Assembly: GCA_023248155.1 (NCBI GenBank) | Contig: JAHFFE010000002.1 | Span: 1-42,262, forward strand | Source of the DNA: Candidatus Omnitrophota bacterium | GTDB lineage: Bacteria > Omnitrophota > Gorgyraeia > 1-14-0-20-64-10 | Length of the DNA: 42,262 bases | Direction: 5' to 3' | Shown here: piece by piece, positions 16,207 through 25,210 of the stretch | How the letters are laid out: the number at the start of each line of letters is the position of its first letter | Numbering within the stretch: the first letter of the stretch is position 1 | The notes under the pieces: model-generated | What the model saw: the letters and a program-made list of their open reading frames with translations, nothing else | Told to the model about the DNA's origin: nothing | The model's database searches: none | Position numbers and translations under genes: made by a program

Positions 16207-19200
16207 GAGCAGTCACCGGTTCTATGATGTTCAAATCGAGAAAACAACGAATAAGCCGCCGGCACTACGAACAAGGTTAACAGCGTTGAAAGGATCATAC
16301 CACCAATGACGGTCACTGCCATCGGAATCCGGCTTTCGGCGCCGGGACCGATTGCCATCGCCGGCGGGATGGCCGCGGCGATCGTGGAGATCGAAGTCAT
16401 CATGATCGGACGCAGGCGAATCGGGCAGGCTTCGAGCAGCGCTTCTTTCACGCTTTTGCCGTCCTCCCGCAGCTGGTTGGTGAATTCTACCAGAAGGATG
16501 GAATTCTTTTTCACCAGACCCATTAACAAAATAATGCCGATGTAGCTGTAGATGTTCAGTGATTGATTGGTCATCCAAAGCCCAAGAAAAGCACCCGTGA
16601 CGCTAAACGGAAGCGCCAGTAAAACGGTCACCGGATGCAGGTAGCTGTTGTACTGGGAAGCGAGGATCATATAGGCGACGGCGATTCCCAGCCAGATTGC
16701 AAACAGCAGCGACTGCATCGATTCTTTGAATGCCTGTGATGAACCGCCGAACGACAGGTGATATCCGTCGGGCAAAACCTGCCGCGCGATCCGCTCGGCT
16801 TCAATCAGCGCCTTGTCCTGTGATTTTCCGGCCGCCACATTCGCAAACAGCGTGATCGCCCGTTCGCGATTTTTGCGCGTGATCGAAAGGTACGAGGGCC
16901 GTTCATCAATGGTGACGACATCTTTCAGCTGGACCAGTTCGCCGCGGTTGTTCCAGACCCAGAGATTTTCAATATCCTGCGCCTGGCCCCGCTGGGAAGG
17001 GATCAGCCGGATCCGGATGTCGTACCGCCGTCCATTGCGCGTATATTTTCCAACGCGATCGCCGCCAATTAATGCATTGATCGTCCGGCCGATGGTTTCG
17101 ACGCTGACGCCGCGTTCGGCGGCTGCCTGACGATTCGGAAAAACGCGCACTTCCGAGACGCCTTTCAAATAATCAGTATCCACATCGACGAGCAGCGGAC
17201 TTTGGCTCATAATCTCCCTGATTTTTTCGGAATAGTCGGCCAGTTTTTCCCATTCGGGTCCTTGCACGGTCAGTTCGATCGGGAATCCGCGCTGTGCCGA
17301 AAGACCACTCAGCGATAGGTCCTGAATCATCGCGCGCGTATCAGGGATTTTGTTCAGTTCTTTGCGGAAAGCCGCCATCAGATCCTGCTGGCTGCGTGGT
17401 TTTCCGTCGGGGCCGGCGGGTGGCCGGTCATGCGGCTGCTTGAATGTGACGAACAGCATACCGGTGTTCACTTCGCCGCCGCCGAAACCGCCAATCGATC
17501 CAAAATACCGGAGCAATTCCGGTTGTTTCATGGCGAAATCTTCGGCTTTCCTGAACCGCTCATTCGTAAAATCAATCGAAGAACCGGTCGGAGTCTGCAG
17601 GCGGCAGAGAAACATGCTCTGGTCCTGGGGCGGCACGAACTCTTTGCGCAGCTGCGGCGTGATCAGAAAAATCGACGCCAGGAACAGCGCGGCCGCAGCC
17701 AGCAGCACCAGCATCCGGTGCCGCAGACAGAACGGTAATGTCGATTGATAGACGCGGGCCATCCAACGGAATCCGGCATCGGTCCAGCGGCTGACAATGT
17801 TATGGTGTTGCCCGACCTGCAAAAACTGCGCACAGCGCATTGGGGCCAGCGTGAGCGCTTCCAGCAATGAGAGCGCGACGGCGACTGAAATCGTGACGCC
17901 GAATTCAAAAAAGAATTTTCCGATGACACCCTGCATGAATGCCACCGGCAGAAAAATCGCGATAATGGCCAGCGTGGCGGCGAATGCCGCGAATGTAATC
18001 TGCCGGGCGCCTACGCGCGCCGCCTCAACGCGGCCCAGGCCCTGTTCCTGATAGCGCACGATGTTTTCCATCACCATGATCGCATCGTCGACGACAATGC
18101 CGATCGCCAGCGAAAGGCCCAGCAGCGTAAAGGTGTTCAGCGTGAAATGGAAAAAATACATCAAGATGAAAGTTCCGACGATTGACGTAGGGATCGCCAT
18201 CAAAATATTAAATGTCGCGCTCCAGGAACCCAGAAAAAGCCAGCAGACCAGCGAAGTCAGCACGGCCGAAAGCATCAGCGTAAATGTCAGCTCTCGGATC
18301 GAGTCTTCAATGAATTGCGTGCGGTTGAAGTTGACGCCCATCTCGATCCCTTTGGGCAGCTGTTTTTTGACTTCCTCCAGTTTTTTCATGATGCGGTGGG
18401 CCACTTCCACCTCGTTGGCGCCGCGCTGTTTTTTGATACCCAGTCCGACGGCCGGCTTGCCCATGATCCGCGCGATGCGGCGCGTGTCGGCCAGACCGTC
18501 TTCGATCGAGGCGACTTCTTTGAGGTAGATCGGTTTGTAGACCGGCTGCCCGCCGCGGTGTGCGATGATTAGGTTGCCAAACTCTTCGGGCGTGGAGGCT
18601 TCTCCCATTGCGCGGACATTGGATTCTTTCGTGCTGGTTTCAATCCGGCCGGCCGGCAGCTCGGCATGCTCGGTCTGAATCGCCCGCATTACGTCATCAA
18701 CGGTCAGCTGCAGCGCTTCCAGTTTTTTCGCATCAATCCAGACGCGCAGGTTCCGGTCGAGCGATCCGCCCAGTGTTACTTCACCCACGCCTCCTACTGT
18801 CTGAAATTTGTCTTTCAGCGTGTTTTGCGCGTAATCCATCAAGTCGCGCAGCGGCATTGACTCGCTGGCTACGCCCAACCAGAGGATCGGGTTGTCCTGC
18901 GGATTTACTTTCGTGACGATCGGCGGGTCCAGTTCTTTCGGCAGTTGCTTCTGGGCCTGCGCGATTTTGGTTTGCACTTCCTGGACCGCCACATCGATCT
19001 CGCGGCCCAATTCGAATTCCAGCGTGATGTTGGCCGAGCCTTGCCGCGAGGTAGAGGTAATGTCGCGGATGCCTTGCACCGAACTGACGGCATCTTCCAC
19101 GACATCGACCACATCCGATTCCATCACTTCGGGCGCAGCGCCTTCCCAGGTCAGCTGCACGTTCACGACCGGAAACTCCACATCAGGCATTTGGCTGACG

Positions 19201-19298
19201 CCCATGCCGTGGAAACCGATCAAGCCGAATAAAATCAATCCGATCATCAGCATCCAGGCGAACACCGGGTTTTTGATCGAAAGATCGGAAAGTGTCAT
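16203..19298 (-). CDS. RND-family efflux permease (AcrB/HAE-1 type)
   Basis: This 1031-residue inner-membrane, proton-driven exporter has the N-terminal SIKNPVFAWMLM helix, two large periplasmic loops and twelve expected helices. The TM4 proton-relay Asp pair is in GIVVDDAIMVMENI, and the TM10 Lys is in GLVKKNSILLVEF, so the proton pathway looks intact. Its substrate is not predictable. It lies downstream of marR and tolC with ATGA-type overlaps, an arrangement expected for a drug or metabolite efflux operon. The unusual point is that no periplasmic adaptor (AcrA/HlyD) gene is present. Confidence 0.95.
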   Translation of the reverse strand: MTLSDLSIKNPVFAWMLMIGLILFGLIGFHGMGVSQMPDVEFPVVNVQLTWEGAAPEVMESDVVDVVEDAVSSVQGIRDITSTSRQGSANITLEFELGREIDVAVQEVQTKIAQAQKQLPKELDPPIVTKVNPQDNPILWLGVASESMPLRDLMDYAQNTLKDKFQTVGGVGEVTLGGSLDRNLRVWIDAKKLEALQLTVDDVMRAIQTEHAELPAGRIETSTKESNVRAMGEASTPEEFGNLIIAHRGGQPVYKPIYLKEVASIEDGLADTRRIARIMGKPAVGLGIKKQRGANEVEVAHRIMKKLEEVKKQLPKGIEMGVNFNRTQFIEDSIRELTFTLMLSAVLTSLVCWLFLGSWSATFNILMAIPTSIVGTFILMYFFHFTLNTFTLLGLSLAIGIVVDDAIMVMENIVRYQEQGLGRVEAARVGARQITFAAFAATLAIIAIFLPVAFMQGVIGKFFFEFGVTISVAVALSLLEALTLAPMRCAQFLQVGQHHNIVSRWTDAGFRWMARVYQSTLPFCLRHRMLVLLAAAALFLASIFLITPQLRKEFVPPQDQSMFLCRLQTPTGSSIDFTNERFRKAEDFAMKQPELLRYFGSIGGFGGGEVNTGMLFVTFKQPHDRPPAGPDGKPRSQQDLMAAFRKELNKIPDTRAMIQDLSLSGLSAQRGFPIELTVQGPEWEKLADYSEKIREIMSQSPLLVDVDTDYLKGVSEVRVFPNRQAAAERGVSVETIGRTINALIGGDRVGKYTRNGRRYDIRIRLIPSQRGQAQDIENLWVWNNRGELVQLKDVVTIDERPSYLSITRKNRERAITLFANVAAGKSQDKALIEAERIARQVLPDGYHLSFGGSSQAFKESMQSLLFAIWLGIAVAYMILASQYNSYLHPVTVLLALPFSVTGAFLGLWMTNQSLNIYSYIGIILLMGLVKKNSILLVEFTNQLREDGKSVKEALLEACPIRLRPIMMTSISTIAAAIPPAMAIGPGAESRIPMAVTVIGGMILSTLLTLFVVPAAYSLFSRFEHHRTGDCS

Positions 19299-20569
19299 GC
19301 CGGTTTTTCCTCCAGCGAATAGCCGGCTGCCGTTTGCAGTTTCCAGTAAAGGCGCCGTGCCTCGTACGCCATCTGCGTCACTTCACGGCGCGAATCCTGC
19401 AGTGTTTGCAGCGCGGCCAGCACTTCCAGGTTGTTCACCAGATTTAAGCGGTATTCCTTAACCTCATATTGATAGGTTTCATCGGTTGATTCGAGCGCTT
19501 CTCTCAGCGCGCGCAGGCGGCGCAGCGCTCCTTCATACTGCGCATGCGAATCCAGGATCTCGTGCAGGGCGGTCCTCCGCGCCTGCCTCAGCGTAATCTC
19601 GGCCTGGCGCAGTTCCGAAGCCGCTTCTTTGTTGGCGCCTAAAGCGCTGCCGCCCTGAAAAATCGGAACTTTCACATTTAGCGAAGCATCCCATTTGACA
19701 TCCTCTGCGGCGCCGGATCGTTCAACGTAATAATTACCGTCGGCGTTTACGGTCGGGAAATATTGCGCGCGCGCGACCGTTTTTTGCTGCTGCGCGATTT
19801 GGACTGCTTCTTCGGCTGCTTTCACGTCGGGCCGAAGATTGGCCCGCGAAAGATAGTTTTCTTGCGCCGGAACGGCCGGCAGGTTAGGGCCGGGATTTTG
19901 CAGTTCACCGATCGCATCCAAGCCGGTTAAAAACTGCAGCAGCTGCGCGACGACCGTTTCCTGATTTTGAACCGTTTCCCATTCGGCTTCCACGCGGTGC
20001 AGTTGCGCTTGCGCGGCCACGACCTCACTGACGCGCGAGCGGCCCAGATTTTCGCGCTGTTGAAGTTCCCGAAGCCGTTCTTTTAAGGTTTCCCGGATCG
20101 TATTGAGGATGTCCAGTTGTTCCTGCTGTTCCAGCAGCAGGTAGAATGCGTCCGAAACATCGACCAGCAGCAATTGTTCAGCCCGTTTTTTCTCCTGTTC
20201 CAACTGTTTCTTTTCAAGGCGGGATCCTTTGAGCGCTGCGAATTCCTTGAATCCTGAAAACAGCGGCTGACTGAAACTGAATTTCCGTTCGGGAAGGCTT
20301 TTGCGCGTGAAAGGGGAATTACCGCTTCCATCTTGCCGTTTGTCGATCGAGGAAAACGAAACGCGCGGTAATAGGCTCGAGAACGCTTGCAGCAAGCGCC
20401 CTTCGGTTTCCGTGATTCGCTCCGACCGCAGCGCGACTTCCTCGCTTTGCTTAATAGCCATCCGGTAGCAGTCCTCCAGCGTCAGCGGCTTTGTCGGTTC
20501 CGCGGCAGCGCTTGAGCCGATCATCAGCAGCGCGATCAATCCGGCCGCTATTTTTGATGGGCTGCGCAT
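19295..20569 (-). CDS. TolC-family outer-membrane efflux protein
   Basis: The 424-residue protein has a Sec signal peptide ending near AAAEPTKPLTLEDCY, then the long amphipathic helices and duplicated OEP repeats of the family (LTLEDCYRMAIKQS; LPRVSF; YFPTVNADGNY). It forms the outer-membrane channel for a tripartite exporter. The start overlaps the marR stop by one base, and its stop overlaps the RND start. Its placement before the pump gene, rather than after an adaptor and pump, is less common. Confidence 0.93.
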   Translation of the reverse strand: MRSPSKIAAGLIALLMIGSSAAAEPTKPLTLEDCYRMAIKQSEEVALRSERITETEGRLLQAFSSLLPRVSFSSIDKRQDGSGNSPFTRKSLPERKFSFSQPLFSGFKEFAALKGSRLEKKQLEQEKKRAEQLLLVDVSDAFYLLLEQQEQLDILNTIRETLKERLRELQQRENLGRSRVSEVVAAQAQLHRVEAEWETVQNQETVVAQLLQFLTGLDAIGELQNPGPNLPAVPAQENYLSRANLRPDVKAAEEAVQIAQQQKTVARAQYFPTVNADGNYYVERSGAAEDVKWDASLNVKVPIFQGGSALGANKEAASELRQAEITLRQARRTALHEILDSHAQYEGALRRLRALREALESTDETYQYEVKEYRLNLVNNLEVLAALQTLQDSRREVTQMAYEARRLYWKLQTAAGYSLEEKPA

Positions 20570-21009
20570 CAGCGGGCCTCCCGCGAAAGGATCGCGGCCA
20601 CTTTTTCGAGCGTGGCGATATACTGCTTTCGTTCCAGCGCTGATAAATGCCCAAAAACGCGCATCAGCTGTTTTTTCTTTTCGTTCCAGACCGATTCGAA
20701 CAGCTGGCGTCCCTTGGGGGTGATTTCCAGGCGGATCATCCGCCGGTCGTTCCGGTCGTCGATGCGGCGTACCCAGCTTTGGGCCACCAGCCGGTCCGTC
20801 AGTCCTGTGGCTGCCGGGCGCGAAATTTTTAGGAAACGGGCCAATTCATTGGTGGGGCAGCCGTGATGCTCGGCAATATATTCCAGCGCCCAGAGCTGCG
20901 GCAGCGTGATTTTTCCGCGCGATAAAGGGTTCGATTCGCGTCGCGCAAATCCGCGCATCAGCTGCGGCAGCAGCACAATCATTCGTTGTCCGAACGGCTC
21001 GATATTCAT
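20569..21009 (-). CDS. MarR-family transcriptional regulator
   Basis: The 146-residue winged-helix regulator shows the typical core: LPQLWALEYIAEHHGCPTNE (helices 2-3), the recognition helix around ISRPAATGLTDRLV and the wing RRIDDRNDRRMIRLEITPKG. Such proteins usually repress neighbouring efflux genes and release DNA on binding a small ligand. It is the first gene of the tolC-RND operon, and palindromes overlapping its promoter suggest autoregulation (inference). Confidence 0.93.
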   Translation of the reverse strand: MNIEPFGQRMIVLLPQLMRGFARRESNPLSRGKITLPQLWALEYIAEHHGCPTNELARFLKISRPAATGLTDRLVAQSWVRRIDDRNDRRMIRLEITPKGRQLFESVWNEKKKQLMRVFGHLSALERKQYIATLEKVAAILSREAR

Positions 21010-21026
21010 CTGTTTTTTTTGGGTAG

Positions 21027-21063
21027 ATAGTTTACCTAGTTAACTATTAATCAATAGAACTAT
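21027..21063. promoter_or_regulatory. Cluster of inverted repeats, probable MarR operators
   Basis: The stretch contains the perfect palindrome TAGTTAACTA (21037-21046), a half-site ATAGTT at 21027-21032, and the imperfect dyad ATAG-AA-CTAT at 21054-21063. AT-rich dyads of this size are typical MarR-type sites. The last one overlaps the -10 element of the marR promoter, and the others cover its start region. Repression of the operon by its own MarR is therefore a natural reading. Confidence 0.65.
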
Positions 21064-21088
21064 AGCATTTGTTCGGCCGGGTCGTCAA
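21059..21088 (-). promoter_or_regulatory. Promoter of the marR-tolC-RND operon
   Basis: On the minus strand TTGACG (21088-21083) and TATAGT (21064-21059) are 18 bases apart. The start of transcription should lie near 21052, about 43 nt before the marR ATG. The -10 element is inside one of the inverted repeats. Confidence 0.65.
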
Positions 21089-21093
21089 GTCGC

Positions 21094-21123
21094 TTGAATC
21101 AAGGGCCTTTCCCCGGCTATCAT
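21094..21123 (+). promoter_or_regulatory. Possible divergent promoter for yip1-otsA-otsB
   Basis: TTGAAT (21094-21099) and TATCAT (21118-21123) are 18 bases apart on the plus strand, back to back with the marR promoter. The predicted start near 21130 would leave a very short leader before ATG 21140, or none before ATG 21131. Confidence 0.45.
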
Positions 21124-21139
21124 AGAAGGGATGGCACCC

Positions 21140-21664
21140 ATGAAGACAGACTCCCTTGTTGGCCGCATGGCCGGTGTTGCCCGCCTTCAGCCGGAGGTTT
21201 ACCGGCGGATTTTGTCGGATCCTTCGGCAGACCGGCAGGCGCTGCTCGTGGTTATTTTATCCGGTCTCTGCGCCGGGCTGGGCATCCTGGATCAGGTCGG
21301 CCCGGAAGGGGTTTTGATTGGAACGCTGCTGCTGGTTGTGCTCTGGTATTTTCTTGCCTGGTTTGTGCGCTGGCTCGGCCCCAAATTTTTTTCAGAACCA
21401 GAAATGACAATTCCCGGTCAGAAAGCGCTTCTTCGCGTGCTCGGTTTTGTGAATGCTCCCGGTATTCTGCGCATTCTTGCGGTATTCCTCAACATTGCGC
21501 CCGTCATTTATGTCATTGTGATCACCTGGATTTTGGCTTCCACGGTGCTGGCGGTTCGACTCGCGTTCGGCTATGAAAAAATCTGGCATGCCGTCGTCGT
21601 TACATTATTGGGCTGGTTCGCACAAGTGCTGATCATGCAGGCGCTTTTTGTGATGGGCGGCTGA
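21140..21664 (+). CDS. Yip1-domain-like membrane protein
   Basis: The 174-residue product has about five hydrophobic helices and the overall form of bacterial Yip1-domain proteins: a short cytoplasmic N-terminus with RILSDP, then closely spaced helices with conserved Gly and Pro, as in VNAPGILRIL. No enzymatic motif is seen and the function is unknown. ATG 21140 is preferred because GAAGGG lies 9 nt before it; the tracked ATG 21131 abuts that sequence. The otsA start follows one base after the stop, so the three genes probably form one unit. Confidence 0.65.
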   Translation: MKTDSLVGRMAGVARLQPEVYRRILSDPSADRQALLVVILSGLCAGLGILDQVGPEGVLIGTLLLVVLWYFLAWFVRWLGPKFFSEPEMTIPGQKALLRVLGFVNAPGILRILAVFLNIAPVIYVIVITWILASTVLAVRLAFGYEKIWHAVVVTLLGWFAQVLIMQALFVMGG

Positions 21665-21665
21665 G

Positions 21666-23402
21666 ATGACCGGTTTTCAGTGGGTTCTGGCTTCTGCGCT
21701 CGGTTTTTTGATCGCGCTGGTATGGGTTCGTCGCGTACTGAGGCGTCTGGTTGTCTGGATCAAGCGCCTGCGCTCCGGGGAACTTATTCCGGCCCCGGTT
21801 CCTCTTTGGAGTTTTTTCTGGCCGGTGGCGAATGAAGCGGCCAAGATGGGCAAAGATCTTTATGAAGCGCGCCGAATTGCCGAGCAGGAGGCCCACTTGC
21901 GCTGGAAGGGCCAGTCCCGCTGGACCCCGGAACGCCTGAAAAATCATGTACAGGTTCTTCTGCATGGCCGCCCGTTTGTTTTAATCGCCAACCGGGAACC
22001 GTATACCCATGTGCGCGATGGCGGAAAGATCCGTTGCATCATGCCGGCCAGCGGATTGGTGACTGCTGTGGAGCCGATCCTGCGCGCCTGCGGCGGCACC
22101 TGGGTTGCCACTGCCTCCGGCGATGCCGACCGGGAAACAGCCGACGCGCACGGCCGGCTGGCGGTTCCGCCCGATGATCCGGCCTACACGCTGCGGCGGC
22201 TTTGGCTGACCGAAGAAGAAGAAGAAGGCTACTACTACGGTTTTTCAAACGAAGGGCTCTGGCCGCTCTGCCACATTGCCCATACGCGTCCCATCTTTCG
22301 CATCGAGGATTGGCAGCAGTATAAAAAGGTGAACCAGAAATTCGCACGGGCCACGCTCGACGAACTGGCCGGCACCAAAAACCCGTTCGTGCTGATTCAG
22401 GACTATCATTACGCGCTGCTTCCGAAAATGATCCGCGACGAGCGGCCCGACGCGCGCATTGCGCTGTTCTGGCATATTCCGTGGACCAGTCCGGAGGCGT
22501 TTGCGATCTGCCCCTGGGCGCGAGAAATTTTGCAGGGAATGCTGGGTGCCGATCTGATGGGGTTTCACATTCAGTCGCACTGCAATAATTTTCTGGAAAC
22601 GGCTGAGCGCTTGCTTGAGGCGCGCATCGACTGGGATCAATTTGCCGTTAACCGGTCCGGCAGTAAAACCGTTGTGAAACCGTTTCCGATCAGCATTGCC
22701 GAAAGTACGCTGCGCGGCCGCGGCGAGGAACAAACTCCGGCCTCTGCGCGCGAAGAGGTGTTTAAGCAGCTGGGCATGAACGTCCAGTGGATGGGCGTGG
22801 GCGTCGACCGGATCGACTACACCAAAGGGATTGCCGAGCGGTTCCGCGCGATCGAGCGGTTTCTGGAGAAATATCCGGAATTCCAGCGGAAGTTTTCATT
22901 CGTCGAGTTGGGAGCCCCCAGCCGGACCGGCATCAAGCGATACAACGATCTGGGTCAGGAGCTGCAGGATGAGGCGGACCGCATCAACGCGCGGTTTCAG
23001 AAGTCCGGATGGAAACCGATTATCTTTTTGAAAGATCAGCACAGTCAGCAGACGATCACCCGTTTTTACAAGGCGGCCAACATCTGTCTGGTCACGTCGC
23101 TGCATGATGGAATGAATTTAGTCGCCAAGGAATTTGTCGCCACGCGCACCGACCGGCAGGGGGTTTTGATTTTAAGCCGTTTTGCCGGCGCATCACAGGA
23201 ACTGCGCGATGCGCTGCTGGTCAACCCGTATGATGTCGATGAGGGCGCCGAGGCGATTTACCGCTCGTTGACAATGACGCCCGAAGAACAAAGTTCGCGA
23301 ATGTCCCGCATGCATACCATTCTTGAAGAACACAATGTCTACCGCTGGGCCGCTGACATCATGACGGAGCTTAACCGGATCCATCCGGACGATTCTTTTT
23401 AA
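21666..23402 (+). CDS. otsA: Trehalose-6-phosphate synthase family glycosyltransferase (GT20), membrane-anchored
   Basis: The GT20 catalytic domain (from about residue 100) carries LIQDYHYALLPKMIRDERP, HIPWTSPEAF, GVDRIDYTKGI and SLHDGMNLVAKEFVA, matching OtsA sugar-nucleotide and glucose-6-phosphate binding regions. The usual HIPFPS is HIPWTS here, and the N-terminal loop reads MPASGLVTAVEP instead of PGGLVTA-like. About 100 residues precede the domain, with a clear hydrophobic helix at residues 5-22 followed by Arg-rich sequence, so the enzyme is probably tethered to the inner membrane. The downstream otsB makes trehalose the likely product. A related GT20 product such as glucosylglycerol phosphate is possible. 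Confidence 0.88.
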   Translation: MTGFQWVLASALGFLIALVWVRRVLRRLVVWIKRLRSGELIPAPVPLWSFFWPVANEAAKMGKDLYEARRIAEQEAHLRWKGQSRWTPERLKNHVQVLLHGRPFVLIANREPYTHVRDGGKIRCIMPASGLVTAVEPILRACGGTWVATASGDADRETADAHGRLAVPPDDPAYTLRRLWLTEEEEEGYYYGFSNEGLWPLCHIAHTRPIFRIEDWQQYKKVNQKFARATLDELAGTKNPFVLIQDYHYALLPKMIRDERPDARIALFWHIPWTSPEAFAICPWAREILQGMLGADLMGFHIQSHCNNFLETAERLLEARIDWDQFAVNRSGSKTVVKPFPISIAESTLRGRGEEQTPASAREEVFKQLGMNVQWMGVGVDRIDYTKGIAERFRAIERFLEKYPEFQRKFSFVELGAPSRTGIKRYNDLGQELQDEADRINARFQKSGWKPIIFLKDQHSQQTITRFYKAANICLVTSLHDGMNLVAKEFVATRTDRQGVLILSRFAGASQELRDALLVNPYDVDEGAEAIYRSLTMTPEEQSSRMSRMHTILEEHNVYRWAADIMTELNRIHPDDSF

Positions 23403-24178
23403 TGGCAGAACCGGGTTCTCGTATTCCGGTAATTCTGTTTCTTGATTTTGACGGGACGCTGGTGCCGATCCGCGAACATCCTTCGCTGGTTTCGATGCCG
23501 GTTTCCAGCCGCCGGTTCTTGCAGAAGCTTTCCCGCGTCCCGGGTGTTCGTCTGGCGGTTGTCAGCGGCCGCGCGCTTTCCGATTTAAAGAAACGAACCG
23601 GCGTAAGCGGCATCTGCTATGTCGGGAATCATGGCCTGCAGATGGAAGGGGCCGGCGTTCGCTATCTGTACCCGGCCGTCCGTCGAGGGAAAAGAGTCCT
23701 TTCAAAAATCGCCCGTGAAATTCGTGCGGCTGTCGACGGTATTCCGGGTGTCTGGCTGGAAGACAAGCAGTTTTCACTGTCGCTGCATTTTCGGCAGGGT
23801 TCGGCCGCCGGAAAGAAAAAAGCGCGGAAATTATTTTTTGAAACGGTCCGTCCGTTTGTCTCCGCCGGGAAGGTGAAGGCTACCCAAGGCAAAGAGGTGT
23901 TGGAAGTCCGGCTGCCGGTTGGTTGGAATAAAGGCCGGGCGGTTCAATGGCTGCTGAAGAAATGGAGTCCCGGTCGTTCTGTTCCGGCTTGCGTGATTGC
24001 CGCCGGGGATGACCGGACCGATGAAGATATGTTTCGCGCGATCTCGCCGGGAGGAATTTCCATTTTGGTGGGGGGGCCGGGTGTGGCCACTCGCGCGCGC
24101 TACCGCGTGAGTACTTCGGCCGGGCTGTACCGTTTTCTAAAAGAGCTTCAGCGCCAGCTTCTTCATTCCAGCCGTTAG
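23402..24178 (+). CDS. otsB: Trehalose-6-phosphate phosphatase
   Basis: This HAD-family phosphatase removes phosphate from trehalose 6-phosphate. Motif I is LFLDFDGTLVPI (about residues 12-23), motif II is AVVSGRALSDL, the GNHGLQ segment is characteristic of OtsB, and motif IV is IAAGDDRTDEDMF. The ATG overlaps the otsA stop (TAATG). The last 42 nt overlap the convergent mutY gene. A run of seven G residues lies near 24067. Confidence 0.93.
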   Translation: MAEPGSRIPVILFLDFDGTLVPIREHPSLVSMPVSSRRFLQKLSRVPGVRLAVVSGRALSDLKKRTGVSGICYVGNHGLQMEGAGVRYLYPAVRRGKRVLSKIAREIRAAVDGIPGVWLEDKQFSLSLHFRQGSAAGKKKARKLFFETVRPFVSAGKVKATQGKEVLEVRLPVGWNKGRAVQWLLKKWSPGRSVPACVIAAGDDRTDEDMFRAISPGGISILVGGPGVATRARYRVSTSAGLYRFLKELQRQLLHSSR

Positions 24179-25210
24179 AGGCAGTTTCTGCAGTTGATCA
24201 ATCTCCACCCAGCGTGTCTGCAAATAGCCGTTTAAACGAACGGTCGGGTTCTTGGCAGTACACCGGAATGCTTCAATTTCCAGATCGCGGTGCGACAGCA
24301 CTTGCCGCTGTGTTCCGGCCGGTGTCAGGCCGGTGACGCGAATCCCCAGCTTTTCCTGAAGCAGTTGCCGCAGAGAAGCCTGTTTCTCAGTGTTCTCTAA
24401 AAGGACTCCTCCCGGAAATTCCCATAAACCGGGCAGCAGATTTTCCATCGGCCGGCGCGCGACCAATACCGATCCGTTCTTTTCCAGGATTCCGCAGAGA
24501 TAGCGGATTGTTTTCCGTCCGGCCGGTTTTTTTGAAGGCGGGATTTTTTCCTGCCAGCCTTTGATGCGGGCGATGCAGTCGTCTGCGATCGGGCAATGCG
24601 GACAGTCCGGCTGCCTCGGCGTGCAGAGCGTGGAGCCCAGGTCCATCAGCGCCTGATTATAATCGCCGGCGTTGCGTTGTGGAACATGGCGGTCAGCCAG
24701 ATCCCAGAGTTGTTTTATCACGGATGTTTCGCGCGGATTTCGTGTGATGCCGAAGTAACGGCAGAAAACGCGGATCACGTTGCCGTCTACGACGGCGGCC
24801 GGCCGGTCATAGGCGATGCTGGCGATTGCTCCGGCGCTGTACCGGCCGATACCCGGCAGCTGCCGGAGACCTTCCACCGTGTCCGGGATTTTCCCGCCAT
24901 AGTGCGCCGTCACTTCGCGCGCCATGGCGTGCAGATTTCGCGCGCGCGAATAATAGCCGAGGCCCGACCAGGCGTCGAGCACCGCGGTGTCCGGAGCCTG
25001 CGCCAGCCGTTTTACCGTCGGGAATTTCTTCAAAAACCGATGGTAATAGGGAATGACCGTATTCACCTGGGTCTGCTGAAGCATCATTTCGGAAATCCAG
25101 ATCGCGTACGGATCTTTCGTGCCGCGCCAGGGCAGATTTTTCCGCGTTGTTTTCAGCCGGTACCAGCGCAGCAGCCGTTGTTGAAAAGAGGGCAGGCTCC
25201 CCTTGATCAT
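24137..25210 (-). CDS. mutY: A/G-specific adenine DNA glycosylase
   Basis: MutY removes adenine mispaired with 8-oxoguanine. Residues Glu41 in SEMMLQQTQV and Asp142 in VVDGNVIRV correspond to the catalytic pair, with the helix-hairpin-helix LPGIGRYSAGA between them. The 4Fe-4S cysteines follow the C-x6-C-x2-C-x5-C pattern (C196, C203, C206, C212). The C-terminal NUDIX-like domain, which recognises 8-oxoguanine, includes LWEFPGG. ATG 25210 (MIKGSLPSF) is chosen because it overlaps the upstream stop (ATGA); the tracked start adds 16 residues from the neighbouring gene. The 3' end overlaps otsB. Confidence 0.95.
   Translation of the reverse strand: MIKGSLPSFQQRLLRWYRLKTTRKNLPWRGTKDPYAIWISEMMLQQTQVNTVIPYYHRFLKKFPTVKRLAQAPDTAVLDAWSGLGYYSRARNLHAMAREVTAHYGGKIPDTVEGLRQLPGIGRYSAGAIASIAYDRPAAVVDGNVIRVFCRYFGITRNPRETSVIKQLWDLADRHVPQRNAGDYNQALMDLGSTLCTPRQPDCPHCPIADDCIARIKGWQEKIPPSKKPAGRKTIRYLCGILEKNGSVLVARRPMENLLPGLWEFPGGVLLENTEKQASLRQLLQEKLGIRVTGLTPAGTQRQVLSHRDLEIEAFRCTAKNPTVRLNGYLQTRWVEIDQLQKLPLTAGMKKLALKLF

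Noticed and set aside
24063-24075. G7 run in otsB as a phase-variation tract
   Set aside because: It is short, inside a conserved coding segment, and the frame is intact; there is no sign of switching.
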